From Paenibacillus sp. SZ31 (lineage in GTDB: Bacteria > Bacillota > Bacilli > Paenibacillales > Paenibacillaceae), in contig NZ_JABBEA010000010.1 in NCBI RefSeq assembly GCF_012912005.1, positions 1 through 64,000 on the forward strand: DNA of 64,000 nucleotides, written 5' to 3'. The notes under the pieces were generated by a model. That model was not told the origin of the DNA and did no database searches. It saw only the letters and a program-made list of their open reading frames with translations. The translations under genes were made by a program, and so were the position numbers. Numbering within the stretch: the first letter of the stretch is position 1; the number at the start of each line of letters is the position of its first letter. Below, piece by piece: positions 25,895 through 35,137 of this stretch.

Positions 25895-28744
25895 TTATGC
25901 CGAAAACTTTGTACTTTTCGGTACGAAGCGGCCAGAACCACCCATGCGACGGCGGTTACGACGACCACCCCAGACGCTGCCTGCGCCCATAAGAAACGTC
26001 GGGATACCCGCAGCAACGATACAGATCGCCCATTCACGTAATCCCAGAGGTACGGTTTTGAAGATCGGCTGCAGCGGTTCAACGTACATTACAACCAGCA
26101 TCAGTACAACCGATGAAATAACCGCAAGAACCAGATATTTGTTCTGTAGCGGATTCCGGTGGAAGATGGACCGCGAACTACGGCAGTCAAAGACATGAAT
26201 AAGCTGCGCCAAAACGAGTGTAGCAAAAGCCACCGACTGTGCCTTGATCAGTTGCCCCGGGTTATCCGGTGCAGCCTGAAGGGTAAGCCAGAACGCTCCG
26301 AGTGTACATAATCCAATTAATACACCCCGGCTGACGATTTTCCAACCTAGTCTACGGGCAAAAATATTTTCCTTGGCGCCACGGGGTTTGTGTTCCATTA
26401 AATCTTTCTCAGGCTGATCTACCCCAAGCGCCATTGCAGGCAACCCATCTGTCACCAGGTTAACCCACAGAATTTGAATAGGCACGAGGGGAAGCGGCAA
26501 GCCCATCATCATCGCAAAGAACATTGTCAAAATCTCGCCCACGTTCGATGCCAGCAAATACCGGATAAACTTGCGAATGTTCTCATAAATATTACGTCCT
26601 TCTTCAATCGCAGCCACAATGGTTGAGAAGTTATCATCACTTAGAATGAGCGCCGAAGCTTCCTTCGTCACATCTGTGCCTGTAATGCCCATCGCGATCC
26701 CGATGTCAGCCGCTTTAATCGCCGGAGCGTCGTTCACTCCATCCCCCGTCATGGCGACGACATGCCCTTTGCGCTGGAACGATTTCACGATGCGAAGTTT
26801 ATGTTCAGGAGATACCCTTGAGAACACGTAGATGCCCTCAACCTGTTTATCCAGTTGCTCGTCCGTCATGCCTGCCAGTTGCTGACCGCTTAGCGAGGCA
26901 CCTCCACGTGGAAGAATCCCCAGCTGATGCGCAATGGCTTCTGCCGTTGTTCCATGATCACCTGTGATCATGACGGTACGTATGCCCGCCTTGCGGCATG
27001 TTGCAATCGCATCTCGCACTTCACGACGCGGCGGATCAATCATACCTGCAAGTCCGACGAAGACAAGCTGACTTTCGGCGGCGTGTTCGTCAGCCACTTT
27101 TTCCTCCGGTCGCACTTCACGATAGGCCATTCCGAGGACACGCAGTGCCGCTCCGGCCATGCTCTCGTTGGCTGCCATCACTTTTTGCCGCAGTGTTCCG
27201 GTGAAAGGTACGACCTTGCCTTCCCATAAAATATAACTGCAGTGTCCGATCAACACATCCGGTGCACCTTTGGTATAGATCATTCGTCCTCCCTGGTGAT
27301 GAACCAGGACCGACATGCGTTTACGCTCCGAATCAAACGGGAACTCCTGCTGGCGGGCATACAACTCTTTGAGGCCAGTAGGCGTAAGCCCCATTTTGGA
27401 GGCCAGTGTAACCAGTGCCCCTTCCGTCGGATCACCCTTCAGCTCCCAGAATACATTATCTCGCTGGGCCGCTTCTTCTTTGTAATCATCTTTTTTTGTA
27501 TTTTTCTTTTTGGTATCTTTGCCTTTTTTCTTGTTTCCTAATTCGTTTGAAACACTCTCCACAATACTCGCATTGTTGCAAAGTGCGCTGATCTGAAGCA
27601 TTCTGCGTAGAGATTGGTCACTCTTCAATTCCACCGTTCGACCGTTCTCCAGCATCTGCCCCTCAGGTGCATAGCCATCCCCGGTAACCTTGATGCTGCG
27701 TCCCTCCAGCCACACATCCGTTACCGTCATCTTGTTCTGGGTGAGTGTGCCTGTCTTATCCGAACAGATTACGGACGCACACCCAAGGGTTTCGACTGAA
27801 GGCAGTTTGCGTACAATGGCTTTACGTTTGATCATTCGCTGCACGCCAAGTGCGAGTGCAATGGTTACAATGGCCGGCAGACCCTCCGGTATGGCTGCCA
27901 CCGCGAGGCTGACCCCTGCCAGAAACATGCCAACAGCTGGTTGTCCGTGCAATATTCCTGCGACGACGACCATGACGGTTAATCCCAATGCGACAAAAAT
28001 CAAAATTTTGCCCAGTTGTTCCAGCCTGTGCTGTAGCGGTGTTTCCTGCTCCTCCGTATTCTGGATCAGATCGGCAATTTTGCCCATCTCGGTCTCCATT
28101 CCCGTACGGATAACCACACCTTTAGCCGTACCACGCGTGACCATGGTACCCATAAAACCAATATTCTTCTGGTCGCCCAGCGGAACGTCCTCGTCGGCAA
28201 TCGGAAGGCAGTGCTTGCTTACGGGAACCGATTCCCCGGTAAGCGCCGACTCCTCAACATCCAGACTGTTCGTTTGCAGCCAGCGTACATCAGCGGGGAT
28301 GCGGTCACCGCTTTCAACCATGACAATATCCCCGGGTACGAGCTGTTTGGCGGCAAGATGTACTTCCTGGCCCGATCGAAGCACTTTGGCAAGAGGTGCG
28401 GACAACTGTTTCAATGCTCGAAGAGATCGTTCTGCCCGGAATTCCTGCACAAACCCCAGAATGGCATTCAGTACGATAATCGCCACGATCGTTACTGCAT
28501 CCAGATACTCACCCAGCAATCCGGATACCAACGTTGCTCCCATCAACACCAGTACCATAAAATCCTTGAACTGATTCAAGAGCAATGTAATAGGAGAAAT
28601 CCGTTTCCCCTCGCTCAGCTCATTTGAACCGACTACTTTCCTCTTCTCTGTTACAGCTTCATCCGTCAATCCTTCCTGCGGGCTGACGCCAAGAGTGTTA
28701 CGAAGCTCTTCATCACTAAGTTGATGCCACTTGGTATGTTCCAT
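25895..28744 (-). CDS. yloB: SERCA-type calcium-translocating P-type ATPase
   Basis: A P-type Ca2+ pump of 949 residues. It has the actuator motif TGES (169-172), the M4 ion-site PEGLP (286-290), the phosphorylation site DKTGT (Asp329), an MTGDGVNDAPA hinge and the C-terminal membrane half with the NLVTDGLPA segment of PMR1/SERCA pumps. Between about 412 and 440 is a Lys-rich insertion in the nucleotide domain, and the last 30 residues are Gly/Arg-rich and basic. It corresponds to B. subtilis YloB by position next to rqcH (YloA). GGGAGGG precedes the ATG. Confidence 0.95.
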   Translation of the reverse strand: MEHTKWHQLSDEELRNTLGVSPQEGLTDEAVTEKRKVVGSNELSEGKRISPITLLLNQFKDFMVLVLMGATLVSGLLGEYLDAVTIVAIIVLNAILGFVQEFRAERSLRALKQLSAPLAKVLRSGQEVHLAAKQLVPGDIVMVESGDRIPADVRWLQTNSLDVEESALTGESVPVSKHCLPIADEDVPLGDQKNIGFMGTMVTRGTAKGVVIRTGMETEMGKIADLIQNTEEQETPLQHRLEQLGKILIFVALGLTVMVVVAGILHGQPAVGMFLAGVSLAVAAIPEGLPAIVTIALALGVQRMIKRKAIVRKLPSVETLGCASVICSDKTGTLTQNKMTVTDVWLEGRSIKVTGDGYAPEGQMLENGRTVELKSDQSLRRMLQISALCNNASIVESVSNELGNKKKGKDTKKKNTKKDDYKEEAAQRDNVFWELKGDPTEGALVTLASKMGLTPTGLKELYARQQEFPFDSERKRMSVLVHHQGGRMIYTKGAPDVLIGHCSYILWEGKVVPFTGTLRQKVMAANESMAGAALRVLGMAYREVRPEEKVADEHAAESQLVFVGLAGMIDPPRREVRDAIATCRKAGIRTVMITGDHGTTAEAIAHQLGILPRGGASLSGQQLAGMTDEQLDKQVEGIYVFSRVSPEHKLRIVKSFQRKGHVVAMTGDGVNDAPAIKAADIGIAMGITGTDVTKEASALILSDDNFSTIVAAIEEGRNIYENIRKFIRYLLASNVGEILTMFFAMMMGLPLPLVPIQILWVNLVTDGLPAMALGVDQPEKDLMEHKPRGAKENIFARRLGWKIVSRGVLIGLCTLGAFWLTLQAAPDNPGQLIKAQSVAFATLVLAQLIHVFDCRSSRSIFHRNPLQNKYLVLAVISSVVLMLVVMYVEPLQPIFKTVPLGLREWAICIVAAGIPTFLMGAGSVWGGRRNRRRMGGSGRFVPKSTKFSA

Positions 28745-29105
28745 GCTTCAAGGTTCCCTCCCAGTCTGTATTTCATCTGCAAAATAAGCTCACATGCTTC
28801 ACCGGCGCGCTGGTCGACAGGCTGTACACTATGCCGGACAAACTACCTGCTCTATATGTATTCGGACAGGTCTGTGATTAGCACCCAAGAGGTGAATCCT
28901 TTCCCTGATGGACAGAATAGGCTAAAATAAAAGTCTGCGATGTTCTGCGCAGTACCGATTCCAGCGTTCAACAGGCAAGCAACGAAGAATCTGCATCCAG
29001 TCCTGTTTTTTTTACATAACCTGGTTGCTCATTTCAGTTATATAGATGAAGCATTTGGCATGATGATAAAATGCAGATGCTCGATAGAGAGAGGAAGTGG
29101 AAAAA
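28745..29105. other. Divergent intergenic region between Ca-ATPase and rqcH
   Basis: The 361-bp gap must contain promoters for both directions. I see no convincing coding frame and no well-matched SigA -35/-10 pair; AT-rich stretches near 29040-29070 are the best candidates for the rqcH side. No inverted repeat of note. Confidence 0.5.
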
Positions 29106-30878
29106 ATGGCATTGGACGGCATCGTAACACGAGCCATTGTTCATGAATTGCAAGGCTGCATTGGTGGACGTATCAGCAAGATCCATCAGCCGAATGGCCA
29201 TGACGTAGTTCTCACACTGCGTGCTCAGCGCGGAAATAGTAAATTGCTTGTTTCGGCAAGCCCGACATATCCCCGTGTGCATTATACGGAAAAGACATTT
29301 TTAAACCCTACTGAAGCACCCATGTTCTGCATGCTGCTCCGCAAGCACTGTGAAGGTGCAATCATTGAGGAGATCCGTCAGATTGGCATGGAACGTATTA
29401 TCCACATCAATGTGCGCCAGCGTGACGAACTGGGAGATGTTTCAGTTAAACGGATCATCATTGAATTGATGGGGCGTCACAGTAATATTATTTTGCTTGA
29501 TCCTGTGACAGGAACGATTCTGGATGGCATTCATCATGTGACTCCTTCCATCAGTAGCTACCGGGTGATCATGCCCGGATTCTCCTATACCGCTCCGCCT
29601 GAACAACATAAAAGTAATCCGCTCGAAGTGAGCCGGACTGCATTCGAGGACAGCTATCATGCCGCTGAAGAAGAGGCATCCCGCTGGCTTGTGAATTCCT
29701 TTAGCGGTCTTAGCCCGCTGATTGCGGGAGAGATTGCCGCTCGTGGGACTTCTGCTGAAGACACGGTAAGCACTCAGGGGGTAGTGGAGGGTGAGAGCCG
29801 GATTGAGGCGGGGGCACTCTGGAACGCTTTTGAAGCTGTGATGGGACCTGTCAGAGATCATATCTACACGCCTGTAACCGGAATGAACGCCAAAGGCAAA
29901 ATGATTTTCTCGGCCGTTCATCTTCAGAGCATTCAGGACTTGGAGAAAACCTATGACACGATGAGCAAGTGCATGGAGGATTATTACGGAGACAAGGCTG
30001 AACGGGACACGGTAAAACAGAGAGTAAGTGATCTGCTCCGTTTTCTGCAGAATGAGCGAAGCAAAAACATCAAAAAGCTGGACAACCTGAACAAGGACCT
30101 GCTGGAAGCGGACGATGCAGACAAGTTCAGACTATGGGGTGAGTTGCTGTTTGCCTCCCTGCATCAGGTCCACAAAGGGGACAAGAGTGTGGAGCTTGTG
30201 AACTTCTACGATGAAGACCAAGCCAACATTACTATTCAGCTTGATCCGCTGCTCACACCGTCTGACAACGCACAGCGTTATTTCAAGCGTTATAACAAAT
30301 ACAAGAATAGTCTGGCTGTCATTCATGAGCAGCTTGGCAAAACCAAAGACGAGATTGACTATCTCGATAATCTGTTGCAGCAGCTGTCCATCGCATCGAT
30401 GAACGACATTGAGGAAATTCGGGATGAGCTTGTGCAACAGGGATACCTTCGTGACCGTAACAAAAAGGGTAAAAAGAAGAAAAAAAGCGACCGTCCGACC
30501 GTACACCAGTTCACATCCTCCGAGGGAATTGATATTCTTGTGGGCAAAAATAACCTGCAAAATGAGTATGTGACCAACCGTCTCGCTTCTTCCAACGACA
30601 CTTGGCTGCACACCAAAGACATTCCAGGTTCCCATGTCGTCATCCGCAGTACGGACTTTGGTGAAGCTACATTGGAAGAAGCAGCACAGCTTGCTGCCTA
30701 TTTCAGCCAAGCCAAGGAGTCCAGTAGCGTGCCAGTGGATTACACGTTTATCCGTCATGTACGCAAACCAAGTGGTGCGAAGCCCGGTTTTGTCATCTAT
30801 GATCATCAGAAGACCTTGTTTGTCACGCCAAATGGTGAATTGATCAAGAGCCTGCCATCCACCATTAAAAATGGATAG
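29106..30878 (+). CDS. rqcH: Ribosome-associated quality control protein RqcH (NFACT family)
   Basis: RqcH binds stalled 50S-peptidyl-tRNA complexes and directs C-terminal alanine tailing. The 590-residue protein has the NFACT-N domain (MALDGIVTRAIVHELQ start), a helix-hairpin-helix/coiled-coil middle (about 260-440, with LDNLNKDLLEADDADKFRL), a Lys-rich linker (KKGKKKKK) and the NFACT-R domain (EGIDILVGKNNLQNEYVT, WLHTKDIPGSHVVI). The GTG at 29097 lies in the Shine-Dalgarno; the ATG at 29106 is chosen. It was formerly annotated as fibronectin-binding protein FbpA. Transcribed divergently from the Ca-ATPase. Confidence 0.95.
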   Translation: MALDGIVTRAIVHELQGCIGGRISKIHQPNGHDVVLTLRAQRGNSKLLVSASPTYPRVHYTEKTFLNPTEAPMFCMLLRKHCEGAIIEEIRQIGMERIIHINVRQRDELGDVSVKRIIIELMGRHSNIILLDPVTGTILDGIHHVTPSISSYRVIMPGFSYTAPPEQHKSNPLEVSRTAFEDSYHAAEEEASRWLVNSFSGLSPLIAGEIAARGTSAEDTVSTQGVVEGESRIEAGALWNAFEAVMGPVRDHIYTPVTGMNAKGKMIFSAVHLQSIQDLEKTYDTMSKCMEDYYGDKAERDTVKQRVSDLLRFLQNERSKNIKKLDNLNKDLLEADDADKFRLWGELLFASLHQVHKGDKSVELVNFYDEDQANITIQLDPLLTPSDNAQRYFKRYNKYKNSLAVIHEQLGKTKDEIDYLDNLLQQLSIASMNDIEEIRDELVQQGYLRDRNKKGKKKKKSDRPTVHQFTSSEGIDILVGKNNLQNEYVTNRLASSNDTWLHTKDIPGSHVVIRSTDFGEATLEEAAQLAAYFSQAKESSSVPVDYTFIRHVRKPSGAKPGFVIYDHQKTLFVTPNGELIKSLPSTIKNG

Positions 30879-30906
30879 TATATTATAGATGAAACAGTAA
30901 CAATAG

Positions 30907-30943
30907 AAAAATCCCCTGACCATTAGCGGTTCAGGGGATTTTT
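30907..30943 (+). terminator. rqcH terminator
   Basis: AAAAATCCCCTGA and TCAGGGGATTTTT form a 13-bp stem; T and A runs on both sides make it bidirectional in form. Confidence 0.92.
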
Positions 30944-30999
30944 GTTATTGCATTATTTGTTTGAGTGATAGGTGAAGTTCAACTTATTTATTACTCTTA

Positions 31000-31028
31000 T
31001 TGAATATTAATTCATTTATATGTATAAT
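31000..31028 (+). promoter_or_regulatory. SigA promoter of the GNAT gene with flanking inverted repeat
   Basis: TTGAAT (31000-31005), a 17-bp spacer ending in TG and TATAAT (31023-31028) form an almost ideal extended promoter. ATTGAAT at the -35 and ATTCAAT just downstream of the -10 form an inverted pair around it, a possible operator. Confidence 0.75.
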
Positions 31029-31073
31029 AATTCAATTGTGATGAATAAAATTTGTAGTTAAAGGAAGTGTACC

Positions 31074-31520
31074 ATGACCATACATATTCGAGAAACGCAA
31101 CCTGATGATCTGAAACCCCTGATGGCATTAATGCATGACTATGTGGTGGGATTCTACAACAACCCCTGGCCTGGTGATCAATCCATCCAGCTCTTGATTA
31201 ACAACCTACTTAATCAGCAGATCGGCGCTCAATTCGTGGCAGAACAGGACGGGGAGCTTATCGGATTTTCCACCCTGTTCTTTACCTACAGCACGATGAA
31301 AGCAGAGCGTGTCGCCATCATGAATGACCTTTTTGTTACGGAAACATTCCGAGAGGGCAAAGCGGAAGCCCAATTATTTGCACACTGCCAGCAATATACG
31401 CGTGAACAAGGATGTGCTTATATGTCCTGGATCACAGCAGTAACTAATGAGCGGGCACAGCAATTATTCGAGCGTCTTGGAGCTACACGTGGCGATTGGG
31501 TAAATTATTCGATTACATAG
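31074..31520 (+). CDS. GNAT family N-acetyltransferase
   Basis: A 148-residue single-domain GNAT enzyme. The N-terminal IRETQPDDL, a core beta-strand pair (QFVAEQDGELIGFSTLFF), the acetyl-CoA region around MNDLFVTETFREGKAEAQL and the closing NERAQQLFERLGAT helix follow the family layout; the pyrophosphate loop is the variant FREGKAEAQ rather than RGxGIG. Substrate unknown. AAAGGAAGTG precedes the ATG, below a strong promoter. Monocistronic. Confidence 0.85.
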   Translation: MTIHIRETQPDDLKPLMALMHDYVVGFYNNPWPGDQSIQLLINNLLNQQIGAQFVAEQDGELIGFSTLFFTYSTMKAERVAIMNDLFVTETFREGKAEAQLFAHCQQYTREQGCAYMSWITAVTNERAQQLFERLGATRGDWVNYSIT

Positions 31521-31534
31521 ACTCTGATTAACAC

Positions 31535-31586
31535 AAAAAAGGACATACACACATGAAGGTTTAGGTCTATCATGTTTGCATGTCCT
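31535..31586 (-). terminator. Terminator shared by GNAT and PHP genes
   Basis: AGGACAT...CACATGA pairs with TCATGTT...ATGTCCT around a loop, with a six-T run on the minus strand. It lies between two convergent genes. Confidence 0.75.
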
Positions 31587-31661
31587 ATACTCCTTCGACC
31601 TTAAAATATATTCCAATAATGCAGAATTCATTTAGTCAGATAGAGCTTTACCACGTTTCGC

Positions 31662-32531
31662 CTATACTCCCTTTTGCTGTGAAGCAGCAGCCTTCAGCCT
31701 CTCCAACACATCAAGCGTTACGGTCTTGCTACCGAGATCCCCGTGGAAAACAACACCTTGCCGTTCACCGTGATAATCCGATCCACCAGTCTCAATGAGG
31801 TCATATTCCCGGGCCATCTCAGCATACCTGCGTTCCTCTTCCAGGCCATGGTCCGAATGAAATACTTCAATGCCATCTGGATGAGAGTCTTCGATGATGC
31901 GGCGTACCAGTTCATCATCATGATAGAGACCCGGATGGGCAATCACAGCGGCTCCACCTGCGACTCGGATCCACTCGCATGCATCCTTGGGTGCAACTCG
32001 AGGTACAGATACGAAGCCAGGCTTACCTTCCGCAAGATATCGATCGAATGCATCCCGCATGTCGATAGCATATCCCTTCTTCACCAAAACATCAGCCATA
32101 TGAGGTCTTCCGATACTCTCATCCGGCTCTAACGGCCGTCCCAGCTCATCGAGTACCTCTTGCCAGGTTATATCAAGCCCGAGTTCCTGTAGCTTGCCAA
32201 TAATCAGATGATTCCGCTCATCTCGCGCTTCTCGTAATCCGCGCAACCGTTGCAGGAACTGCTCATCCTCCGTATTTACGTAATAGCCCAGTACATGAAT
32301 ATCTTTGCCGCCAGCCCGGGTGCTGATCTCCACTCCAGCAATGACATCAATTTCGAACTCTTTCCCCGCTTGCTGTGCTTCTGCTACACCAGCTACTGTA
32401 TCATGGTCCGTTAGGGCAACCGCAGATAGTCCTTTTTGTTTGGCAAGCTTCACATTATCAGCTGGTGGCTGCATTCCGTCGGAGGCCTGACTATGGGTAT
32501 GAAGATCACAGCGTCCTTGGTGTTGATCCAT
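31662..32531 (-). CDS. PHP domain metal-dependent phosphoesterase
   Basis: The 289-residue protein has PHP metal-binding motifs CDLHTHSQASDG near the N terminus, ALTDHDT, VIAHPGLYHD and GSDYHG. This arrangement matches the YciV/TrpH group, whose studied members hydrolyse 3',5'-nucleoside bisphosphates or trim RNA 5' ends; the substrate here is not shown. The ATG at 32531 follows AAAGGAG by 9 bases and gives MDQHQGRCDLHTHS. It is 61 bp after the lysR gene and may be cotranscribed. Confidence 0.88.
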   Translation of the reverse strand: MDQHQGRCDLHTHSQASDGMQPPADNVKLAKQKGLSAVALTDHDTVAGVAEAQQAGKEFEIDVIAGVEISTRAGGKDIHVLGYYVNTEDEQFLQRLRGLREARDERNHLIIGKLQELGLDITWQEVLDELGRPLEPDESIGRPHMADVLVKKGYAIDMRDAFDRYLAEGKPGFVSVPRVAPKDACEWIRVAGGAAVIAHPGLYHDDELVRRIIEDSHPDGIEVFHSDHGLEEERRYAEMAREYDLIETGGSDYHGERQGVVFHGDLGSKTVTLDVLERLKAAASQQKGV

Positions 32532-32592
32532 GTACAACAACTCCTTTGTGTAAGTCATTTGGGTTAAATCTCATCTATCATTGAGTTTCCGG

Positions 32593-33519
32593 CTATTTTG
32601 CCTTCCCCGTCTTGTGTTCTGGCTCAGGTTGCTCCTGTTGACGCAGATAGTTCAGGAATGCTACAGCTGACAGGGGCAACAAGGACGATTTTAGATGGAT
32701 GGCATAGAACTGCCGTTTGAATTCGAGTCCACGGATATCCACAATATGAACGAGTCCCAGAGCTAGCTCATGCTGCACGGAAGAAGGAGATAACATCGTA
32801 ATGCCTACCCCTGCCTCCACAGCCGATTTTACCGCTCCTGTACTGCCAAGCTCCATCACCACATTCATATCCTGTGGATCAATCTTTTTCTTTTGCAATT
32901 GGTCTTCCATCACCTGACGGGTACCCGAACCCTTCTCACGCAGCACAAAGGGATAATTCATCACATCTTCAAGGTTCACTTTGCTACGCTTAGCCAGATC
33001 ATGCCCGGCAGGTACAATCAGTTTTAGCTCGTCCTGCATGACAGGCTCCACAATCATGTCCGGGTGGTGTACTGGCGCTTCAATCAGACCAAAATTAAGC
33101 TGGTGCTTCAATATATCATCCATAATTTGCGTTGTATTCATCACTTTCATGACGATGGAAATATCGGGATACTGAAGCGCAAACGGTCCGAGCATTCGTG
33201 GAAGCACATACTCCCCGATCGTTAAACTCGCTCCAAGCTGGAGTCGGCCCTGTAACATCTGGGTAAACGCCGACATCGCTTCATCCGTCTGTCGGACCAG
33301 TTCTACGCTCCGTTTGGCATGAGGCAATAAAGTCCGGCCAGCCTCAGATAATTCTATTTTTTTGGTGGAACGATGCAATAACTTGGTTCCGAAATAGTCC
33401 TCCAGTGATTGAATCTGCATCGTTACTGCCGGTTGAGTCATATGTAATGCTTGTGCAGCAGCTGAGAAGCTGCCTTTCTCTGCTACCGTATAAAAAATAT
33501 GCAATTGGTGAAAATTCAT
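32593..33519 (-). CDS. LysR family transcriptional regulator
   Basis: A 308-residue LTTR with N-terminal winged helix (MNFHQLHIFYTVAEKGSFSA, then ALHMTQPAVTMQIQSLEDYF) and a two-lobed effector domain beginning about residue 90 (LQLGASLTIGEYVLPRML). The effector domain resembles the CysL/CbbR-type group. A hydrophilic tail of about 15 residues follows. No divergently transcribed target is adjacent: the gene upstream points the same way behind a terminator. Confidence 0.9.
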   Translation of the reverse strand: MNFHQLHIFYTVAEKGSFSAAAQALHMTQPAVTMQIQSLEDYFGTKLLHRSTKKIELSEAGRTLLPHAKRSVELVRQTDEAMSAFTQMLQGRLQLGASLTIGEYVLPRMLGPFALQYPDISIVMKVMNTTQIMDDILKHQLNFGLIEAPVHHPDMIVEPVMQDELKLIVPAGHDLAKRSKVNLEDVMNYPFVLREKGSGTRQVMEDQLQKKKIDPQDMNVVMELGSTGAVKSAVEAGVGITMLSPSSVQHELALGLVHIVDIRGLEFKRQFYAIHLKSSLLPLSAVAFLNYLRQQEQPEPEHKTGKAK

Positions 33520-33577
33520 ATCTTCGCCCCTCTTCGATTACACTCTCTACATTGTAGCCGATTTCCCGCTTGGCAAC

Positions 33578-33605
33578 AAAAAAAGCATGCAGCTTGTCTG
33601 CATGC
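33578..33605 (-). terminator. Terminator of the 33651-34088 gene
   Basis: GCATGCAG and CTGCATGC form an 8-bp stem with a 5-base loop and seven T residues on the minus strand. Confidence 0.9.
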
Positions 33606-33650
33606 GATAATACTTGAATCTATGATTTCAACATATTGAATCTACTCAAC

Positions 33651-34088
33651 TTACTTATGCTTGCGGCTATTTTTGACCAGCGTCATTCTTCTTGAATGTC
33701 TTAACCATGAATAATATGACTTCAGGTCCCTCAACTCAATGGTCTCCGACATACGTCCCAGAAACGTAACTACAATCATTTTGTGCAGCGGGTTGCCCGC
33801 AATATCATATTCTCCTTCAAGTTCGGAAAATTCGGCGACCACAACCAGATCCTCATCAATCAGGTAGACGTCCTGTTCATTACGGTAGTATGGTGTTATA
33901 CGGTCCTGCTTCAGACACTCCCATAACCACGCTGCAATATGGTCATCATCACTACGTGCAGGCTCAATACGGTCTGCATACCGCATCTTGGCATGATGGG
34001 TAATGACGATGTCGGCCACTTTCTTGTCTCCAAGAGCCACGAAAAACGGCTCGTAGGTGCTCCAACGTTGCATCACCTTATCACGCAT
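33651..34088 (-). CDS. Conserved-looking protein of unknown function
   Basis: A 145-residue soluble protein I do not recognise. It has an opening helix, a segment DIVITHHAKMRYADRIEP, then alternating strand-like stretches (DVYLIDEDLVVVAEF, KMIVVTFLGRMSE) and a basic tail (LRHSRRMTLVKNSRKHK). The HxxxR pattern and compact beta core loosely recall RelE/BrnT-like toxin folds, but no antitoxin-like gene is adjacent, so I make no functional call. The ATG at 34088 follows GGAGAG by 8 bases; the GTG at 34097 belongs to the ribosome binding site. Confidence 0.7.
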   Translation of the reverse strand: MRDKVMQRWSTYEPFFVALGDKKVADIVITHHAKMRYADRIEPARSDDDHIAAWLWECLKQDRITPYYRNEQDVYLIDEDLVVVAEFSELEGEYDIAGNPLHKMIVVTFLGRMSETIELRDLKSYYSWLRHSRRMTLVKNSRKHK

Positions 34089-34218
34089 GGGAATCACTCT
34101 CCACCAGATAGGACTTTCTATCTATTTATTACCAAATATATTACAACATAAGTCCCGCAACCTCAAGGCGTAAGTTTAACTTTTTTTCACAAAAGTCCGT
34201 TTGTGCATAATTCAAGAA

Positions 34219-34242
34219 AGGAGCGACCCCAAAGGGCCCCTC
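34219..34242 (-). terminator. Probable terminator after ylbG
   Basis: GGAGGGGCCC pairs imperfectly with GGGGTCGCTCC (mismatches inside), followed on the minus strand by TTTCTT. Confidence 0.45.
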
Positions 34243-34253
34243 CAGTTTCTCGT

Positions 34254-34520
34254 CTATATTCCGTAAAAACTTGTTTTGTCCATGGTTTTGCTGGCATACT
34301 CGGTTTTAATCTCATTTCGATACGAGCGTTCGATCTTGCGCACATAGGAAAGTCGCTTCACATTTTTCATCGTATCTTCTGCCCGTTCTGCATTAACATA
34401 CATGACCACATAATGCATACGGCGGGAGATATAATGCACGGTGCCATATTTTTCGAGATTACGGGCAGCCTTCAAATCACTGACCCAAATAATGAATCCA
34501 GTCCTTTCCGCAAACATCAT
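34254..34520 (-). CDS. ylbG: YlbG family protein (DUF2129)
   Basis: An 88-residue protein matching B. subtilis YlbG across its length: ERTGFIIWVSDLKAARNLEK, YGTVHYISRRMHYVVMYVN, and VRKIERSYRNEIKTEYAS. Function is not established. GGGCGGGG precedes the ATG pair at 34520/34517, so either may be used. It follows ricF by 27 bp, as ylbG follows ylbF in Bacillus. Confidence 0.92.
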   Translation of the reverse strand: MMFAERTGFIIWVSDLKAARNLEKYGTVHYISRRMHYVVMYVNAERAEDTMKNVKRLSYVRKIERSYRNEIKTEYASKTMDKTSFYGI

Positions 34521-34547
34521 CGTTCCCCGCCCTTCTATAATGATTAC

Positions 34548-34985
34548 TTAACTGCAACCACACTTGCCGCCACTACCGCAGCCGCCCTTCGGATTCGGAT
34601 CGTTGCTCGGTACCTTAATGGTCGTTGACACTGCGAATGCAATGGTCTCTGACATCTGGAATAACATATCATCCAGGGACTTCTCTGCCTGTTTGAAGCG
34701 GATTACCGCCTCGAAATTTTCCAACTCCTGTTCCAGAGCCTTCACCTGATCTTTCGCTGCATGGTAATCCGGGTGAAAATGCCCAAAACGCTGTGTTTCT
34801 TCAAACAATTCCTTCTTGGCATTCAGCTTCCGAATCCCTGTCTGAATCTCAGGGGTAGTTTCGACTTGCTGCTTCCAATATAAATAATCCGATACTTCGG
34901 CAGATTGGTTAATCATGTCGCCCAGTTCATATGCGCCCGTTAACACTTGGGCCATATCGACCGTGTTCATTTCCGCTACGCTCAT
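34548..34985 (-). CDS. ricF: RicF (YlbF), RNase Y complex/biofilm and sporulation regulator
   Basis: The 145-residue helical YlbF/YmcA-family protein belongs to the RicA-RicF-RicT complex that redirects RNase Y and promotes Spo0A activation. The helical core (residues 10-115) is followed by a Gly/Cys tail KGGCGSGGKCGCS with three cysteines, consistent with the cluster-ligating end reported for RicF in the RicAFT iron-sulfur complex. AGGATG precedes the ATG. RicA and RicT are not in the window. Confidence 0.9.
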   Translation of the reverse strand: MSVAEMNTVDMAQVLTGAYELGDMINQSAEVSDYLYWKQQVETTPEIQTGIRKLNAKKELFEETQRFGHFHPDYHAAKDQVKALEQELENFEAVIRFKQAEKSLDDMLFQMSETIAFAVSTTIKVPSNDPNPKGGCGSGGKCGCS

Positions 34986-35137
34986 GAAATATTCATCCTA
35001 TCTATATATAAAGTTCTACTTAACGTAGACTATCTCATCATAGCATATCCATGAATAGTTAAGAAGAGTTTTTCCTGCAATTAGAAATAAGGGGAATTCG
35101 AAAATTCGCCTTTCAACCTGATATTCATTTGAAATAG

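Noticed and set aside
27690..28574. A 294-codon plus-strand open frame
   Set aside because: It is antisense to the Ca-ATPase catalytic region and shows the Ser/Thr/Pro bias of a shadow frame.
30132..30923. A 263-codon minus-strand open frame
   Set aside because: It lies opposite rqcH, which has clear NFACT motifs; the antisense frame has no family resemblance and no ribosome binding site.
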